Assembly (NCBI GenBank): GCA_963762885.1
Contig: CAVXNH010000111.1
Coordinates: 19,894 to 83,893, forward strand
Reading direction: 5' to 3'
Origin: JASHVB01 sp963762885
GTDB taxonomy: Bacteria > Pseudomonadota > Alphaproteobacteria > Acetobacterales > Acetobacteraceae
Length of the DNA: 64,000 nucleotides
Each line of letters opens with the position of its first letter. Position 1 is the first letter of the stretch. A program made the position numbers and the translations under genes. The notes beneath the pieces were generated by a model. The model was not told the DNA's origin. It ran no database searches and saw only the letters and a program-made list of their open reading frames with translations. Below are positions 46,423-54,824 of this stretch, piece by piece.

Positions 46423-47151
46423 ATGTCGGCCGAACGACCGATCCTGATCGTGGATGACGATGTCGCCCTGCGCGACACCCTGACCGAACAGCTTGCGTTG
46501 GACGGCGAGTTCGCCCCCACCGAAGCCGGGACCGTCATGGAGGCCGAGGAAAAGCTGCTGGCAAAGGATGCCCGCTTCGACGCGATCATCCTGGACGTCG
46601 GGCTGCCGGACGGCGATGGGCGCGACTTCTGCGTCAAGCTGCGGCGCCAGGGGCAGAAGATGCCGATCATCATGCTCACTGGCTCGGACGCCGAGACAGA
46701 TGTGGTGCGCGGGCTCGACTCGGGGGCGAACGACTACATCGCCAAGCCGTTCCGGCTGAACGAACTGCTGGCCCGGCTGCGCGCGCAGCTCCGCATCTTC
46801 GAGAACAGCGAGGACGCGGTGTTCAGCATCGGGCCGTACACCTTCCGTCCCTCGGCCAAGCTGTTGCAGGACCCGGCGAAGAACCGGCGGATCCGGCTGA
46901 CGGAGAAGGAAGCGGCGATCCTGAAGTTCCTTTATCGCGCCGGCACCCGCGCCGTGGCGCGGCAGGTGCTGCTGAACGAGGTGTGGGGCTACAACGCCGC
47001 GGTCACCACGCACACACTGGAGACCCACATCTACCGGCTGCGCCAGAAGATCGAACCGGACCCGGCCAATGCCCGGTTGCTGGTGACTGAGGGCGGCGGC
47101 TACCGGCTGGATCCCGAGGGCATTCCGACACCGATGCCAGCGCACGCCTGA
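46423..47151 (+). CDS. OmpR-family response regulator
   Basis: Response regulator of 242 residues. The receiver domain (1-120) carries D58 as phosphoacceptor (IILDVGLPDGDG), T86 and K108 (YIAKPF). The OmpR-type winged helix follows: LTEKEAAILKFLYRAG, VLLNEVWGYNAAVTTHTLETHIYRLRQKI and LLVTEGGGYRL. ATG 46423 is preceded by GAGGGGA. No histidine kinase gene is adjacent, so it is an orphan here. An upstream frame to 46336 is not needed. Confidence 0.9.
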   Translation: MSAERPILIVDDDVALRDTLTEQLALDGEFAPTEAGTVMEAEEKLLAKDARFDAIILDVGLPDGDGRDFCVKLRRQGQKMPIIMLTGSDAETDVVRGLDSGANDYIAKPFRLNELLARLRAQLRIFENSEDAVFSIGPYTFRPSAKLLQDPAKNRRIRLTEKEAAILKFLYRAGTRAVARQVLLNEVWGYNAAVTTHTLETHIYRLRQKIEPDPANARLLVTEGGGYRLDPEGIPTPMPAHA

Positions 47152-47693
47152 TCGTGTGGCTCCCTGGCGTGCGGCTGATGCCTGTCGTGGCGGGCAGTAA
47201 TTCGGCGCCGGGCGAGACTCGCAATCGGCGACAGCATCGAGCGGTTCACCGCATCGTGCGACAGGCTAACGGGCGGTTAGACCGGCTTAACACGCGCAGT
47301 GACGATCGCTATTCGCTGATGTGGTGGGCAATCGCGAGAGAGGTGTCGAACCGATCGTTCGGGTCGCGGGTCAGAAAGTAAGGTTTTGAAACACAGATTT
47401 CACAGATTTCACAGATCAAGGCACAGATGAGTTTGAATATTTTCGGTGCCTTGATCTGTGAAATCTGTGAAATCTGTGTTTCAAAACCTTGCTTTTTGCC
47501 GAGAAGCACATGCTCGGCGGAAATGCGGGCACAGCATGCAACAAAGGTGCGGCACGCGGCTGGCAAATTTATCACAGAGGCAGATGAGGCACAGAGATCG
47601 CTAAGAAGAATGAATTCTGCGGTCGAGTGAACGCGGCAAACAACCCACATACAAGACAAGCTGCTCTGCACCTCGATCTCCCGCTTGCTTGAT
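47152..47693. other. long spacer with a 45-bp perfect hairpin
   Basis: No gene supported. The main content is the palindrome at 47380-47490, plus a nearby partial word (CACAGAGGCAGATGAGGCACAG at about 47573-47594) that looks like debris of the same kind. Confidence 0.5.
47380..47490. repeat. 45-bp perfect inverted repeat, CAGAT-rich
   Basis: Positions 47380-47424 and 47446-47490 are exact reverse complements around a 21-base loop. Each arm contains tandem nine-base words (CACAGATTT). It is much more AT-rich than the surroundings. An analogous CAGAT-rich palindrome lies at 54151-54346. Confidence 0.9.
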
Positions 47694-48756
47694 TTAGGTT
47701 TTTGTTACCTCGATGTCGACCTCGTCCAGCCGTGCATAGCGATACCCGATCACCGACCCAATCCAGGCCAGGATGAACAGGCCGATAACGGCGAAACCGA
47801 GCCCGTTGAAATTGTCATTCAAACGGCCAATCCCGTCCCAGAATCCGCCGCTCAGACCGAACCGGTCGCCGATCAATCCAAGACCCTCGATGCCACCGAT
47901 CAACACCGCCACCACGACCGAGACCGCAGTGATAATGAGGTTGTAGTACAGTTTGCGGATCGGCCTGATGAACGCCCAATTGTAGGCACCCAGCATCAGC
48001 ACACCGTCCGTCGTATCGATCAGCGACATGCCGGCAGCGAACAGCGCCGGAAACACCATGATCGACCAGATCGCCATTCCCTGTGCCGCCTGGGTCGCGG
48101 AAATGCCGAGCAATGCCACTTCGGTCGCGGTGTCGAATCCGAAGCCCAAACAGGAAGCCCACCGGGAACATGTGCCAACTGCGGGAAACCAGCCGGAATA
48201 CCGGCCTGAACACGCGCGCCAGCAGGCCGCGGCTGTTCAGCAACACGTCGAAATCCTGCGCCACGAAGGCGCCACCCCGGCGAACATGGCGAAACATCCG
48301 CCAGATCCCTGCGAGAATGACGACATTCATCGCCGCGATGACGAACAGGAACAGCGTCGATACCAGCGTGCCGACAACGCTGCCGACACTCTTGAAGGCA
48401 TCGATGTGGGATGACAGAGCGCTCGCGGTGGCCGCGATCCCCGCCGTCGCCAGGATAACAACCGAGGAATGGCCGAGGGCAAAAAAGCAGCCGACGCCGA
48501 CAGGCCGCTTGCCGTCTTGCATAAGCTTGCGGGTGACGTTGTCGATGGCCGCGATGTGGTCGGCGTCCACCGCATGACGCAGGCCAAAGCTGTAAGCCAG
48601 GAATGCCGTACCAAGCAGTACCGGCTGGTGGCGGAATACCAACAAGGCCCAGGCCCAGACCCCGATATTCGCGAGCACCAGCAGTGCATAGATACCCGCG
48701 ATCCGCCCTCGCAGATCGGCGGAACGCCCGGCTGAAAACTGTCCTCGCAGCGTCAC
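47694..48756 (-). pseudogene. NiCoT-family nickel/cobalt transporter, frameshifted
   Basis: Inner-membrane Ni2+/Co2+ permease of about 354 residues. Signatures: RHAVDADHIAAIDN (the HX4DH motif in helix II), FALGHSSVV, LGFDTATEVALL and GMSLIDTTDGVLM. An extra base near 48141 (GGGCTTCGGA) separates the first two motifs from the last two; removing it gives GFLFGLGFDTATEV. GTG 48756 begins the frame. Flanked by two palindromic repeats (47380 and 48818). Confidence 0.87.
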
Positions 48757-48817
48757 AAAGTCGTCCTCATCGGTTGGCCTGTCTTGCGGTCAACGGTCCT
48801 ATCCTACCGCCAACCCC

Positions 48818-48903
48818 TGTCATTGCGAGCGAAGCGAAGCAATCGCCGACGTAACATCGCACCAACCCACGCGGGAGATTGCTCCGCTTCGCTCGCAATG
48901 ACA
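48818..48903. repeat. palindromic GTCATTGCGAG element
   Basis: The left arm 48818-48844 starts TGTCATTGCGAGCGAAGCGA. The right arm 48877-48903 is its reverse complement with one mismatch. Same family as 11391 and 17186. It lies between the Ni/Co permease start and the uvrC stop. Confidence 0.9.
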
Positions 48904-48939
48904 TGGGAACACCGGACACGGATCGTTTGGATCGGAACG

Positions 48940-50823
48940 CTATGACGCGTTCTCCATCCGCACCCCCGGGTGGAAATGCGCGTAGACCCGCCGCGCCGTC
49001 TCCCGGCTGATCCCGGGCGCGGCCTCCAGGTCGGCCAGCCCCGCCATCTTCACCCCGCGCGCCGAGCCGAAATGGTTCAGCAGCGCCCGCTTGCGCGCCG
49101 CGCCGATGCCCTGGATCTCGTCCAGCTCGCTCACCCGGATCGCCTTCGACCGCCCCGCCCGGTGCGTGGTGATGGCGAACCGATGCGCCTCATCGCGCAG
49201 CCGCTGGAGGAAGTACAGCACCGGATCGCGCGGCGGCAGTTGGAACGGCTCCATCCCGTCGGTGTGGAACCACTCGCGTCCCGCGTCGCGGTCCGGACCC
49301 TTGGCGATCGCCACCAGCTTTACGTCCTGCACGCCCAGGTCGTTCAGCACGTCCCGCGCAGCCGACAACTGCCCCGCGCCGCCGTCGATCAGCACCACAT
49401 CCGGCCACTCCCCCGCAGGTGCGCCCTCCGCTTGCTCCTTCAGCGCCCGAGTGAAGCGGCGCTGCAGCACCTCGCGCATCATGGCGAAGTCGTCGCCGGG
49501 CGTGATCGGGCCGCGAATGCCGAACTTGCGGTAGGCCGCCTTCACGAACCCCTCCGGCCCGCCGACAATCATCACGCCGTACGGGTTGGCGCCCATGATG
49601 TGGCTGTTGTCGTAGACCTCGATGCGCTCGGGCGGTGCCGGCAGGCCGAACAGCGCCGCCACGCCTTCCAGCAGCTTCGCCTGGCCGGCGGATTCCGCCA
49701 GCTTGCGCTCCAGCGCCTCCCGAGCGTTGGTCTCGGCGTGCTGCACCACCGCGTGTTTTTCCCCGCGCTGCGGATACAGCACCGTCACCTTGCGTCCCGC
49801 CTTCAGCGACAGCGCCTCGGCGACCAGGTCCTGTTCCGCCAGGGGGTGGTTGACCAGGATGCAGGGCGGCGGCGGCTTGTCATCGTAGAACTGGGCGATG
49901 AACGCCGACAGCACCGCCGGCGCGTCCTCCGCGCGGGTGTTGGCCGGGAAGAACGCGCGGTTGCCGTTGTTGCGGCCGCCGCGCACGAAGAACACCTGCA
50001 CGCAGGTCTGGCCGGCGGTCTGCCAGGCGGCGATCACGTCGGCATCGGTCAGGCTGGCGGGATTCACCACGTCGCTGCCCTGCACGAAGGTCAGCGCCCG
50101 GATCCGGTCCCGCACCGCCGCCGCGTGCTCGAATTCCAGCGCCTCGGCGGCATGCTCCATTTCCGCCGCGAGGTCCTGCTGCACCGCCGCTGACTTGCCC
50201 CCCAGGAACGCCTTCGACTGGCCGACCAGGCGGTGGTAGTCGGCCTCGCTGATCCGGCCTACACAGGGGGCAGAACACCGCTTGATCTGGTACAGCAGGC
50301 AGGGCCGCGAGCGGTTGGCGAACACCGTGTCGGCGCAGGAGCGGATCAGGAACACGCGCTGCATCGCGTGGATGGTCTGGTTGACCGCCCAGGCGGACGC
50401 GAACGGCCCCCAATAGCTGCCCTTCCGCACCTGTGCGCCGCGGTGCTTGGCGATCTGCGGATAGGGGTGGTCCTCGGTCAGCATCAGCCAGGGATAGGAC
50501 TTGTCGTCCCGCAGCACGATGTTGAAGCGCGGCTTCAGCCGCTTGATGAGGTTGGCTTCGAGAAGCAGGGCCTCGGCCTCGGTATGGGTGGTGATCACCT
50601 CCATCGCGGCGGTCTCGTTCACCATCCGCCGCAGCCGCTCGTCCAGCCGCACCGGCTGGGTATAGGCGGTGACGCGCTTCTTCAGGCTGCGCGCCTTGCC
50701 GACATACAGCGCGTCGCCCTTGGCATCGAGCATGCGATACACGCCGGGGCTGAGCGGCATGGTCGCAAGCGCCGCTTCGATGACGGCGACGCCAATGGGG
50801 GGCGGAGGCGCGTTATCGCTCAT
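48940..50823 (-). CDS. uvrC: excinuclease ABC subunit C
   Basis: Nucleotide-excision-repair endonuclease of 627 residues, normal length. The N-terminal GIY-YIG domain is LSPGVYRMLDAKGDALYVGKARSLKKRV; a UVR domain lies at about residues 205-240; the C-terminal RNase H-like domain has EVYDNSHIMGANPYGVMIV and DVVLIDGGAGQLSAA; the end has HhH motifs (IQGIGAARKRALLNHFG, PGISRETARRVYAHFH). ATG 50823. A hairpin lies just upstream. Confidence 0.96.
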   Translation of the reverse strand: MSDNAPPPPIGVAVIEAALATMPLSPGVYRMLDAKGDALYVGKARSLKKRVTAYTQPVRLDERLRRMVNETAAMEVITTHTEAEALLLEANLIKRLKPRFNIVLRDDKSYPWLMLTEDHPYPQIAKHRGAQVRKGSYWGPFASAWAVNQTIHAMQRVFLIRSCADTVFANRSRPCLLYQIKRCSAPCVGRISEADYHRLVGQSKAFLGGKSAAVQQDLAAEMEHAAEALEFEHAAAVRDRIRALTFVQGSDVVNPASLTDADVIAAWQTAGQTCVQVFFVRGGRNNGNRAFFPANTRAEDAPAVLSAFIAQFYDDKPPPPCILVNHPLAEQDLVAEALSLKAGRKVTVLYPQRGEKHAVVQHAETNAREALERKLAESAGQAKLLEGVAALFGLPAPPERIEVYDNSHIMGANPYGVMIVGGPEGFVKAAYRKFGIRGPITPGDDFAMMREVLQRRFTRALKEQAEGAPAGEWPDVVLIDGGAGQLSAARDVLNDLGVQDVKLVAIAKGPDRDAGREWFHTDGMEPFQLPPRDPVLYFLQRLRDEAHRFAITTHRAGRSKAIRVSELDEIQGIGAARKRALLNHFGSARGVKMAGLADLEAAPGISRETARRVYAHFHPGVRMENAS

Positions 50824-50835
50824 GCCACATTATAA

Positions 50836-50862
50836 CCTCTCCCGTGCGCGGCGCGGGAGAGG
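50836..50862. repeat. CCTCTCCCG hairpin upstream of uvrC
   Basis: CCTCTCCCG and CGGGAGAGG pair around a nine-base GC loop, 12 bp before the uvrC start. The same words begin the element at 56009-56164. It may affect uvrC expression or mark the transcript end of a gene reading the other way, though none is seen. Confidence 0.6.
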
Positions 50863-51074
50863 TGAGTCGGGCGGATTAATCCACCAATCCTGTGGACAAG
50901 TCTGTGGGGGAACCGCCTCGCAAATGCGTGAAAGCCGCGGATTCTCTGGCCTTCTTATACATTGCACAAATTTTAGTCAATAACTATACTACTGATATTG
51001 TTGGATTTTCTTTCCATAAGTTGTCACGCCATTGAAAACAATGGATTGTGAACCGCGAACCGTTAAGCGGTCTG

Positions 51075-51500
51075 TCAGCGCGTGGACAAATCGGCCTGTC
51101 GCCGCTCGATTTCCACGCCCGCCGATGTTGCATCTGCGAATATGTCCAGCTTTTCGACGCGGATTCGTGCAAGATGAACCCGCGGGTCGACCAGGCACGC
51201 TTCGGCGATCCGCTCGGCCAGAGTTTCCACCAGCCTGACGTGGCCAGAGGCGACGATGCCGCGCACCGTGGCGGCGACTTTCTCGTAATCCACCACGCGC
51301 GACAACTCGTCGCGCCCGACCCGGACGCGCGACAGGGCGCGGGCGCCGTCATCCTCCACCCCTAGATCGATGTTGATGCGCACCCGTTGGCGGGCGGCGT
51401 GTTCGTGCGGATAGATGCCGATGCTGGCCGATATCACGAGGTCGCGCAGGAACACATGCCGCAGTGCCCGGGCGCTGGAGGCGATACGAGGCGTGTCCAT
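51075..51500 (-). CDS. folB: dihydroneopterin aldolase
   Basis: Folate pathway enzyme producing 6-hydroxymethyl-dihydropterin. 141 residues with LRDLVISASIGIYPHEHAARQRVRINID, DYEKVAATVRGIVASGHVRLVETLAERIAEACL (with the conserved Glu) and RVEKLDIFADATSAGVEIER. ATG 51500 is preceded by AGAGGAGT. The SDR gene upstream ends 4 bp before it and is probably co-transcribed. Confidence 0.92.
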   Translation of the reverse strand: MDTPRIASSARALRHVFLRDLVISASIGIYPHEHAARQRVRINIDLGVEDDGARALSRVRVGRDELSRVVDYEKVAATVRGIVASGHVRLVETLAERIAEACLVDPRVHLARIRVEKLDIFADATSAGVEIERRQADLSTR

Positions 51501-51504
51501 GCGG

Positions 51505-52296
51505 CTACTCCTCTGGTGGCGGGGCGGTGCGCCCGGCGGCCCATTGCAGGTGCTGCCCGCCATCCAGCGCCAGCATCTGCCCGGTCATTGCGGGCAGGTC
51601 CAGGATGGCGACGACGGCGCGGCCGATCTCCTCCGGGCTGGTACCGTGCCGCAGCGGCACCGACTCGGCCTGGCTATCGAATTGCGCCTGGGTCTGGCGT
51701 TCGCTGGGCAGCGTAGGCCCGGGACCGATGGCGTTGACCCGGATGCGCGGCGCCAGCGCCAGCGCCATGCTCTGGGTCAATGCCCACAGCGCCGCCTTGG
51801 ACACCGTATAGGACACGAAATACGGGGTGATCGACCAGACCCGCTGGTCGAGCAGATTGATGATGGCGCCTGGGAGGGGGGCGGGCAGCAGGCGGGCGAA
51901 GTGCTGCATCAGCACAAACGGTGCCCGCAGGTTGGGCTCCAGATGCGCGTCCCAGGAGGCGCGGGTGGCGTCGTTCCACTCGTCGCGCTCGAACCGGCTG
52001 GCGTTGTTGACCAGGACGCCGATCGGGCCGAGTGCGGCCATGGTCTGCGGCAGCAGAGCGGCGGTCTGGGCTTCGTCGGCGAGATCGGCCTGCACTACGA
52101 CGGCGCGGCGGCCGAGGCGGCGGATCTCGTCGCAGGTGGCGGTGGCGGCTGCGTTGCTGCTGCGGCAGTGCACGGCGACGTCGAACCCCGCCCGCGCCAG
52201 GGCGAGCGCGATGCCGCGACCGATCCTCTGGGCGCCGCCGGTAACCAGGGCGGCACGCGGAATGCCAGGTGGGATGGCGTCGGACGGATGTGACAT
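51505..52296 (-). CDS. SDR-family oxidoreductase, pteridine-reductase/FolM-like
   Basis: NAD(P)-dependent short-chain dehydrogenase of 263 residues. The cofactor motif is LVTGGAQRIGRGIALALA, the structural motif VLVNNASRF, the catalytic YTVSK; the end is QMLALDGGQHLQW. The TGGAQRIG form and the position next to folB suggest a FolM-type dihydromonapterin/pteridine reductase, as often seen in alphaproteobacteria. ATG 52296; earlier in-frame sequence comes from the palindromic element and is rejected. Confidence 0.85.
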   Translation of the reverse strand: MSHPSDAIPPGIPRAALVTGGAQRIGRGIALALARAGFDVAVHCRSSNAAATATCDEIRRLGRRAVVVQADLADEAQTAALLPQTMAALGPIGVLVNNASRFERDEWNDATRASWDAHLEPNLRAPFVLMQHFARLLPAPLPGAIINLLDQRVWSITPYFVSYTVSKAALWALTQSMALALAPRIRVNAIGPGPTLPSERQTQAQFDSQAESVPLRHGTSPEEIGRAVVAILDLPAMTGQMLALDGGQHLQWAAGRTAPPPEE

Positions 52297-52370
52297 GACG
52301 GTGCGTTGGCCGGTTCCGTGGAGTGTGGGATTAGCGCGGATGGCGGGGGACGCGCAAAGTTGCGTACCCG

Positions 52371-52466
52371 CTTCCCCTCCCGCGCTTGCGGGAGGGGTTA
52401 GGGGAGGGTGAGGCGTGCGGCACGCTGCACCCTCCCCTGGCCCCTCCCGCAAGCGGGAGGGGGAAG
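52371..52466. repeat. palindromic element, CCTCCCGC type
   Basis: The left arm 52371-52410 and the right arm 52428-52466 are near-perfect reverse complements (about 40 bases), each itself containing a small hairpin CCCTCCCGC/GCGGGAGGG. Located between the divergent SDR and ABC-exporter genes, so it lies in their promoter region. Confidence 0.85.
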
Positions 52467-52505
52467 ACAGAAGCGAGAGGGGACAATCAAAGGAAAAGTG
52501 GCCCG

Positions 52506-53303
52506 ATGACGGCGATGATCGAAGTGCATGACCTGGTCAAAGAGTTCGGCACGTTCAGGGCCGTGGACGGCATCTCGTTCAGCGTCCCCGAAGGCACGAT
52601 CCGGGCGTTCCTGGGGCCGAACGGCGCCGGCAAGACGACCACGATCAAGATCCTGACGACCGTGCTGGCGCCGACCTCCGGGCACATCAAGGTCGCCGGC
52701 TTCGATCCGGTGCGCGAGCGCACTGCCGTCCGCCGCGCCTTCGGCATCGTCTTCCAGGACCCCAGCGTCGACGAGGAGCTGACCGCGCACGAGAACATGG
52801 AGCTGCACGGCGTGCTGTACGGCGTCCCGCGCAAGGAACTGCGGGAACGGATGCAGGCGCTGCTGAGTTTCGTCGGGCTGGCGGATCGGCAGAACGACTA
52901 CGTCAAGCAGTTCTCCGGCGGCATGAAGCGCCGGCTGGAGATCGCCCGGGCGTTCCTGCATCAGCCACGCCTGCTGTTCCTCGACGAACCCACGCTCGGC
53001 CTGGATCCGCAGACGCGCAGCCACATCTGGGAGTTCGTGCGCGGGTTGTCGCGCGAGCACCAGGTCACCGTGTTCTTCACCACCCATGCGATGGAGGAAG
53101 CCGAGCGTGTCGCCGACGACATCACCGTGATCGATCACGGCCGCATCGTTGCGGAGGGCACGGCTGCATCTTTGAAGGAACGAACCGGGCGTGCCACGCT
53201 GGAGGATGCGTTCATTGCCCTGACCGGGCGGGACATTCGCGAGGACGAGGCGACGCCGGCCGACCGGATGCGCATGTTGCGCCGCGCCTGGGGACGCCGC
53301 TGA
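52506..53303 (+). CDS. ABC exporter ATPase, DrrA-like
   Basis: ATPase of 265 residues. Walker A GPNGAGKTTTIKILTT, Q-loop IVFQDPSVDEELTAHENM, signature QFSGGMKRRLEIARAFL, Walker B LLFLDEPTLGLDPQTR, H-loop FFTTHAMEEAE. The TTVLAPTSGHIKVAGFDP and DEELT features match the daunorubicin-resistance (DrrA) branch. The start at ATG 52506 follows AAAGTGGCCCG; the frame upstream lies in the palindromic element. TGATG junction with the permease gene. Confidence 0.9.
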   Translation: MTAMIEVHDLVKEFGTFRAVDGISFSVPEGTIRAFLGPNGAGKTTTIKILTTVLAPTSGHIKVAGFDPVRERTAVRRAFGIVFQDPSVDEELTAHENMELHGVLYGVPRKELRERMQALLSFVGLADRQNDYVKQFSGGMKRRLEIARAFLHQPRLLFLDEPTLGLDPQTRSHIWEFVRGLSREHQVTVFFTTHAMEEAERVADDITVIDHGRIVAEGTAASLKERTGRATLEDAFIALTGRDIREDEATPADRMRMLRRAWGRR

Positions 53304-54049
53304 TGCGCGCGGTGTGGATCCTGTGGCTGCGACAGCTCAAGCGCTACGCGAGGGCGCGCACGCGGCTGATCGGCTCGTTGGGCCAGCCGGTGCTGTTCCT
53401 GTTCGCTCTGGGGTTCGGGTTCGGCCCGATCTACGCGCGGGCCGGCGGCGGCAATTATCTGGAATTCGTTGTGCCCGGCATCATCGCCATGGGCATCATC
53501 TTCACCGCGGTGTTCGGCGGCATCGAGATCATCTGGGACCGGCAGTTCGGCTTCCTGAAGGAAACGCTGGTGGCGCCGGTGCCGCGGCTGGCAATCGTGC
53601 TGGGGCGCACTTTGGGCGGCGCGACGACGGCGATGCTGCAAGGGGTGATCGTGCTGGTGATCTGCCTGATCGCGGGGTTTCGCATCCACCATCCGTTGCT
53701 GGTGCCGCTGGCGATTGTCTTCATGTTCCTGATCGCTCTGGTGTTCGCAGCCATTGGGACGGCGATCGGGTCGGTGTTGCGGGACATGCAGGGGTTCCAG
53801 CTTATTATGAATTTCCTGGTGATGCCGCTGTTCTTCTTTTCGAACGCGTTGTTCCCGACGGCGGGGCTGCCGGCGCCGCTGCGGCTGGCCGTGCAGTTGA
53901 ACCCGCTGAGCTATGGGGTGGCGGGGATGCGAGATGCCCTGACGGGGGCTGCGTCGTGGGAGATGGCGCTGGACCTGGCGGTGCTGGGTGGGATGGCGGC
54001 GGTGCTTCTGGGGGTTAGCAGTTTTCTGTTCTCGCGGATCGAGGCGTAG
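53303..54049 (+). CDS. ABC-2 type permease, DrrB-like
   Basis: Membrane permease of 248 residues with six predicted helices. Features include GSLGQPVLFLFALGFGFGPIYA near the N terminus, DRQFGFLKETLVAPVPRLAIVLGRTLGGATTAMLQG (the ABC-2 signature) and FFFSNALFPTAGLPAPLRLAVQLNPLSYGVAGMRDAL. The ATG overlaps the ATPase stop. Exported substrate unknown; the family exports lipids, antibiotics or glycans. Confidence 0.9.
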   Translation: MRAVWILWLRQLKRYARARTRLIGSLGQPVLFLFALGFGFGPIYARAGGGNYLEFVVPGIIAMGIIFTAVFGGIEIIWDRQFGFLKETLVAPVPRLAIVLGRTLGGATTAMLQGVIVLVICLIAGFRIHHPLLVPLAIVFMFLIALVFAAIGTAIGSVLRDMQGFQLIMNFLVMPLFFFSNALFPTAGLPAPLRLAVQLNPLSYGVAGMRDALTGAASWEMALDLAVLGGMAAVLLGVSSFLFSRIEA

Positions 54050-54386
54050 CGAGGACTGGGTTCCGGCGGTCAAATCAGCCGGTTGAATGGGGCGTGCCCG
54101 GTTTGCCAGCGCGCCGCGCCTTACCCTGACAACGCAGTGCTGCACGCGGTGAAGCAAGCAAGAATTCTTACGCAGATACAGGCAGATGCACGCAAAACAC
54201 GCAGATGGTTATGCGTCCGGCATGAAGGTTCACGGCAAATCTCGTCCGGCTGAACCTGATGAGTTCCCGCCGACGCGTCAAACTCTGTCCGATCCGCGTG
54301 TTTTGCGTGCATCTGCCTGTATCTGCGTAAAACTCTTGCTTGCTTCGCCACCCGCCGCACCCCGCGCTGCGGCGTGAAGCGCGGGC
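54050..54386. other. spacer with a CAGAT-rich palindrome
   Basis: No gene supported. It separates the exporter from the convergent DUF35/thiolase operon and consists mostly of the palindrome at 54151-54346. Confidence 0.5.
54151..54346. repeat. 50-bp inverted repeat, CAGAT-rich
   Basis: The left arm 54151-54202 (begins GAAGCAAGCAAGAATTC) and the right arm 54296-54346 are near-perfect reverse complements; they differ by one base in length and a few substitutions near TTACGCAG. Within each arm GCAGAT recurs, spaced about 10-12 bases apart. The 93-base loop is unpaired. It resembles 47380-47490 in design. Confidence 0.85.
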
Positions 54387-54824
54387 CTACACCAACCGCC
54401 ATTGCACCAGCGTGAACGGCGGATCGGCGTTGTCGTGCGGTTCGAATACCGCCTCGACCGGAGCGCCGATGCGCACCTCCTGACGCGGGTCGCCGAGCAA
54501 GTTGCCGACCATGCGGACGTTGCCGGCGTGCGGGAGTTCGATCAGGACAGCGATATACGGGCCGTGGCCGTTCAGCGCCGGATGCACCGGATGGTGCGGA
54601 CGCTGGTAGCTGTAGATCCGCCCCTGCCCTGCCACATCCTCCCACGCGAGGTCGAACGAATGACAGCGGTGGCAGATCCATTCGGGACCCCACTGCCAGG
54701 CGCCGCACCCTCGACATTTTTGGATACGCAGTTTTCCTGCGCGCGTGGCTTCCCAATAGGGCGCGGTTAGTGTGTCGCCCGTGTTAGGGACTGGCAGGCC
54801 CTCGGGCAGATAGGTGTCGCTCAT
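54387..54824 (-). CDS. DUF35 OB-fold/zinc-ribbon protein
   Basis: A 145-residue protein. The zinc ribbon is KCRGCGAWQWGPEWICHRCHS (CxxC...CxxC), and the OB-fold follows: GQGRIYSYQRPHHPV, YIAVLIELPHAGNVRMVGNLL, PVEAVFEPHDNADPPFTLVQWR. Such proteins pair with SCP2/thiolase-type enzymes, as here: its ATG overlaps the thiolase stop by four bases. It probably delivers or positions the acyl-CoA substrate. Confidence 0.9.
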   Translation of the reverse strand: MSDTYLPEGLPVPNTGDTLTAPYWEATRAGKLRIQKCRGCGAWQWGPEWICHRCHSFDLAWEDVAGQGRIYSYQRPHHPVHPALNGHGPYIAVLIELPHAGNVRMVGNLLGDPRQEVRIGAPVEAVFEPHDNADPPFTLVQWRLV

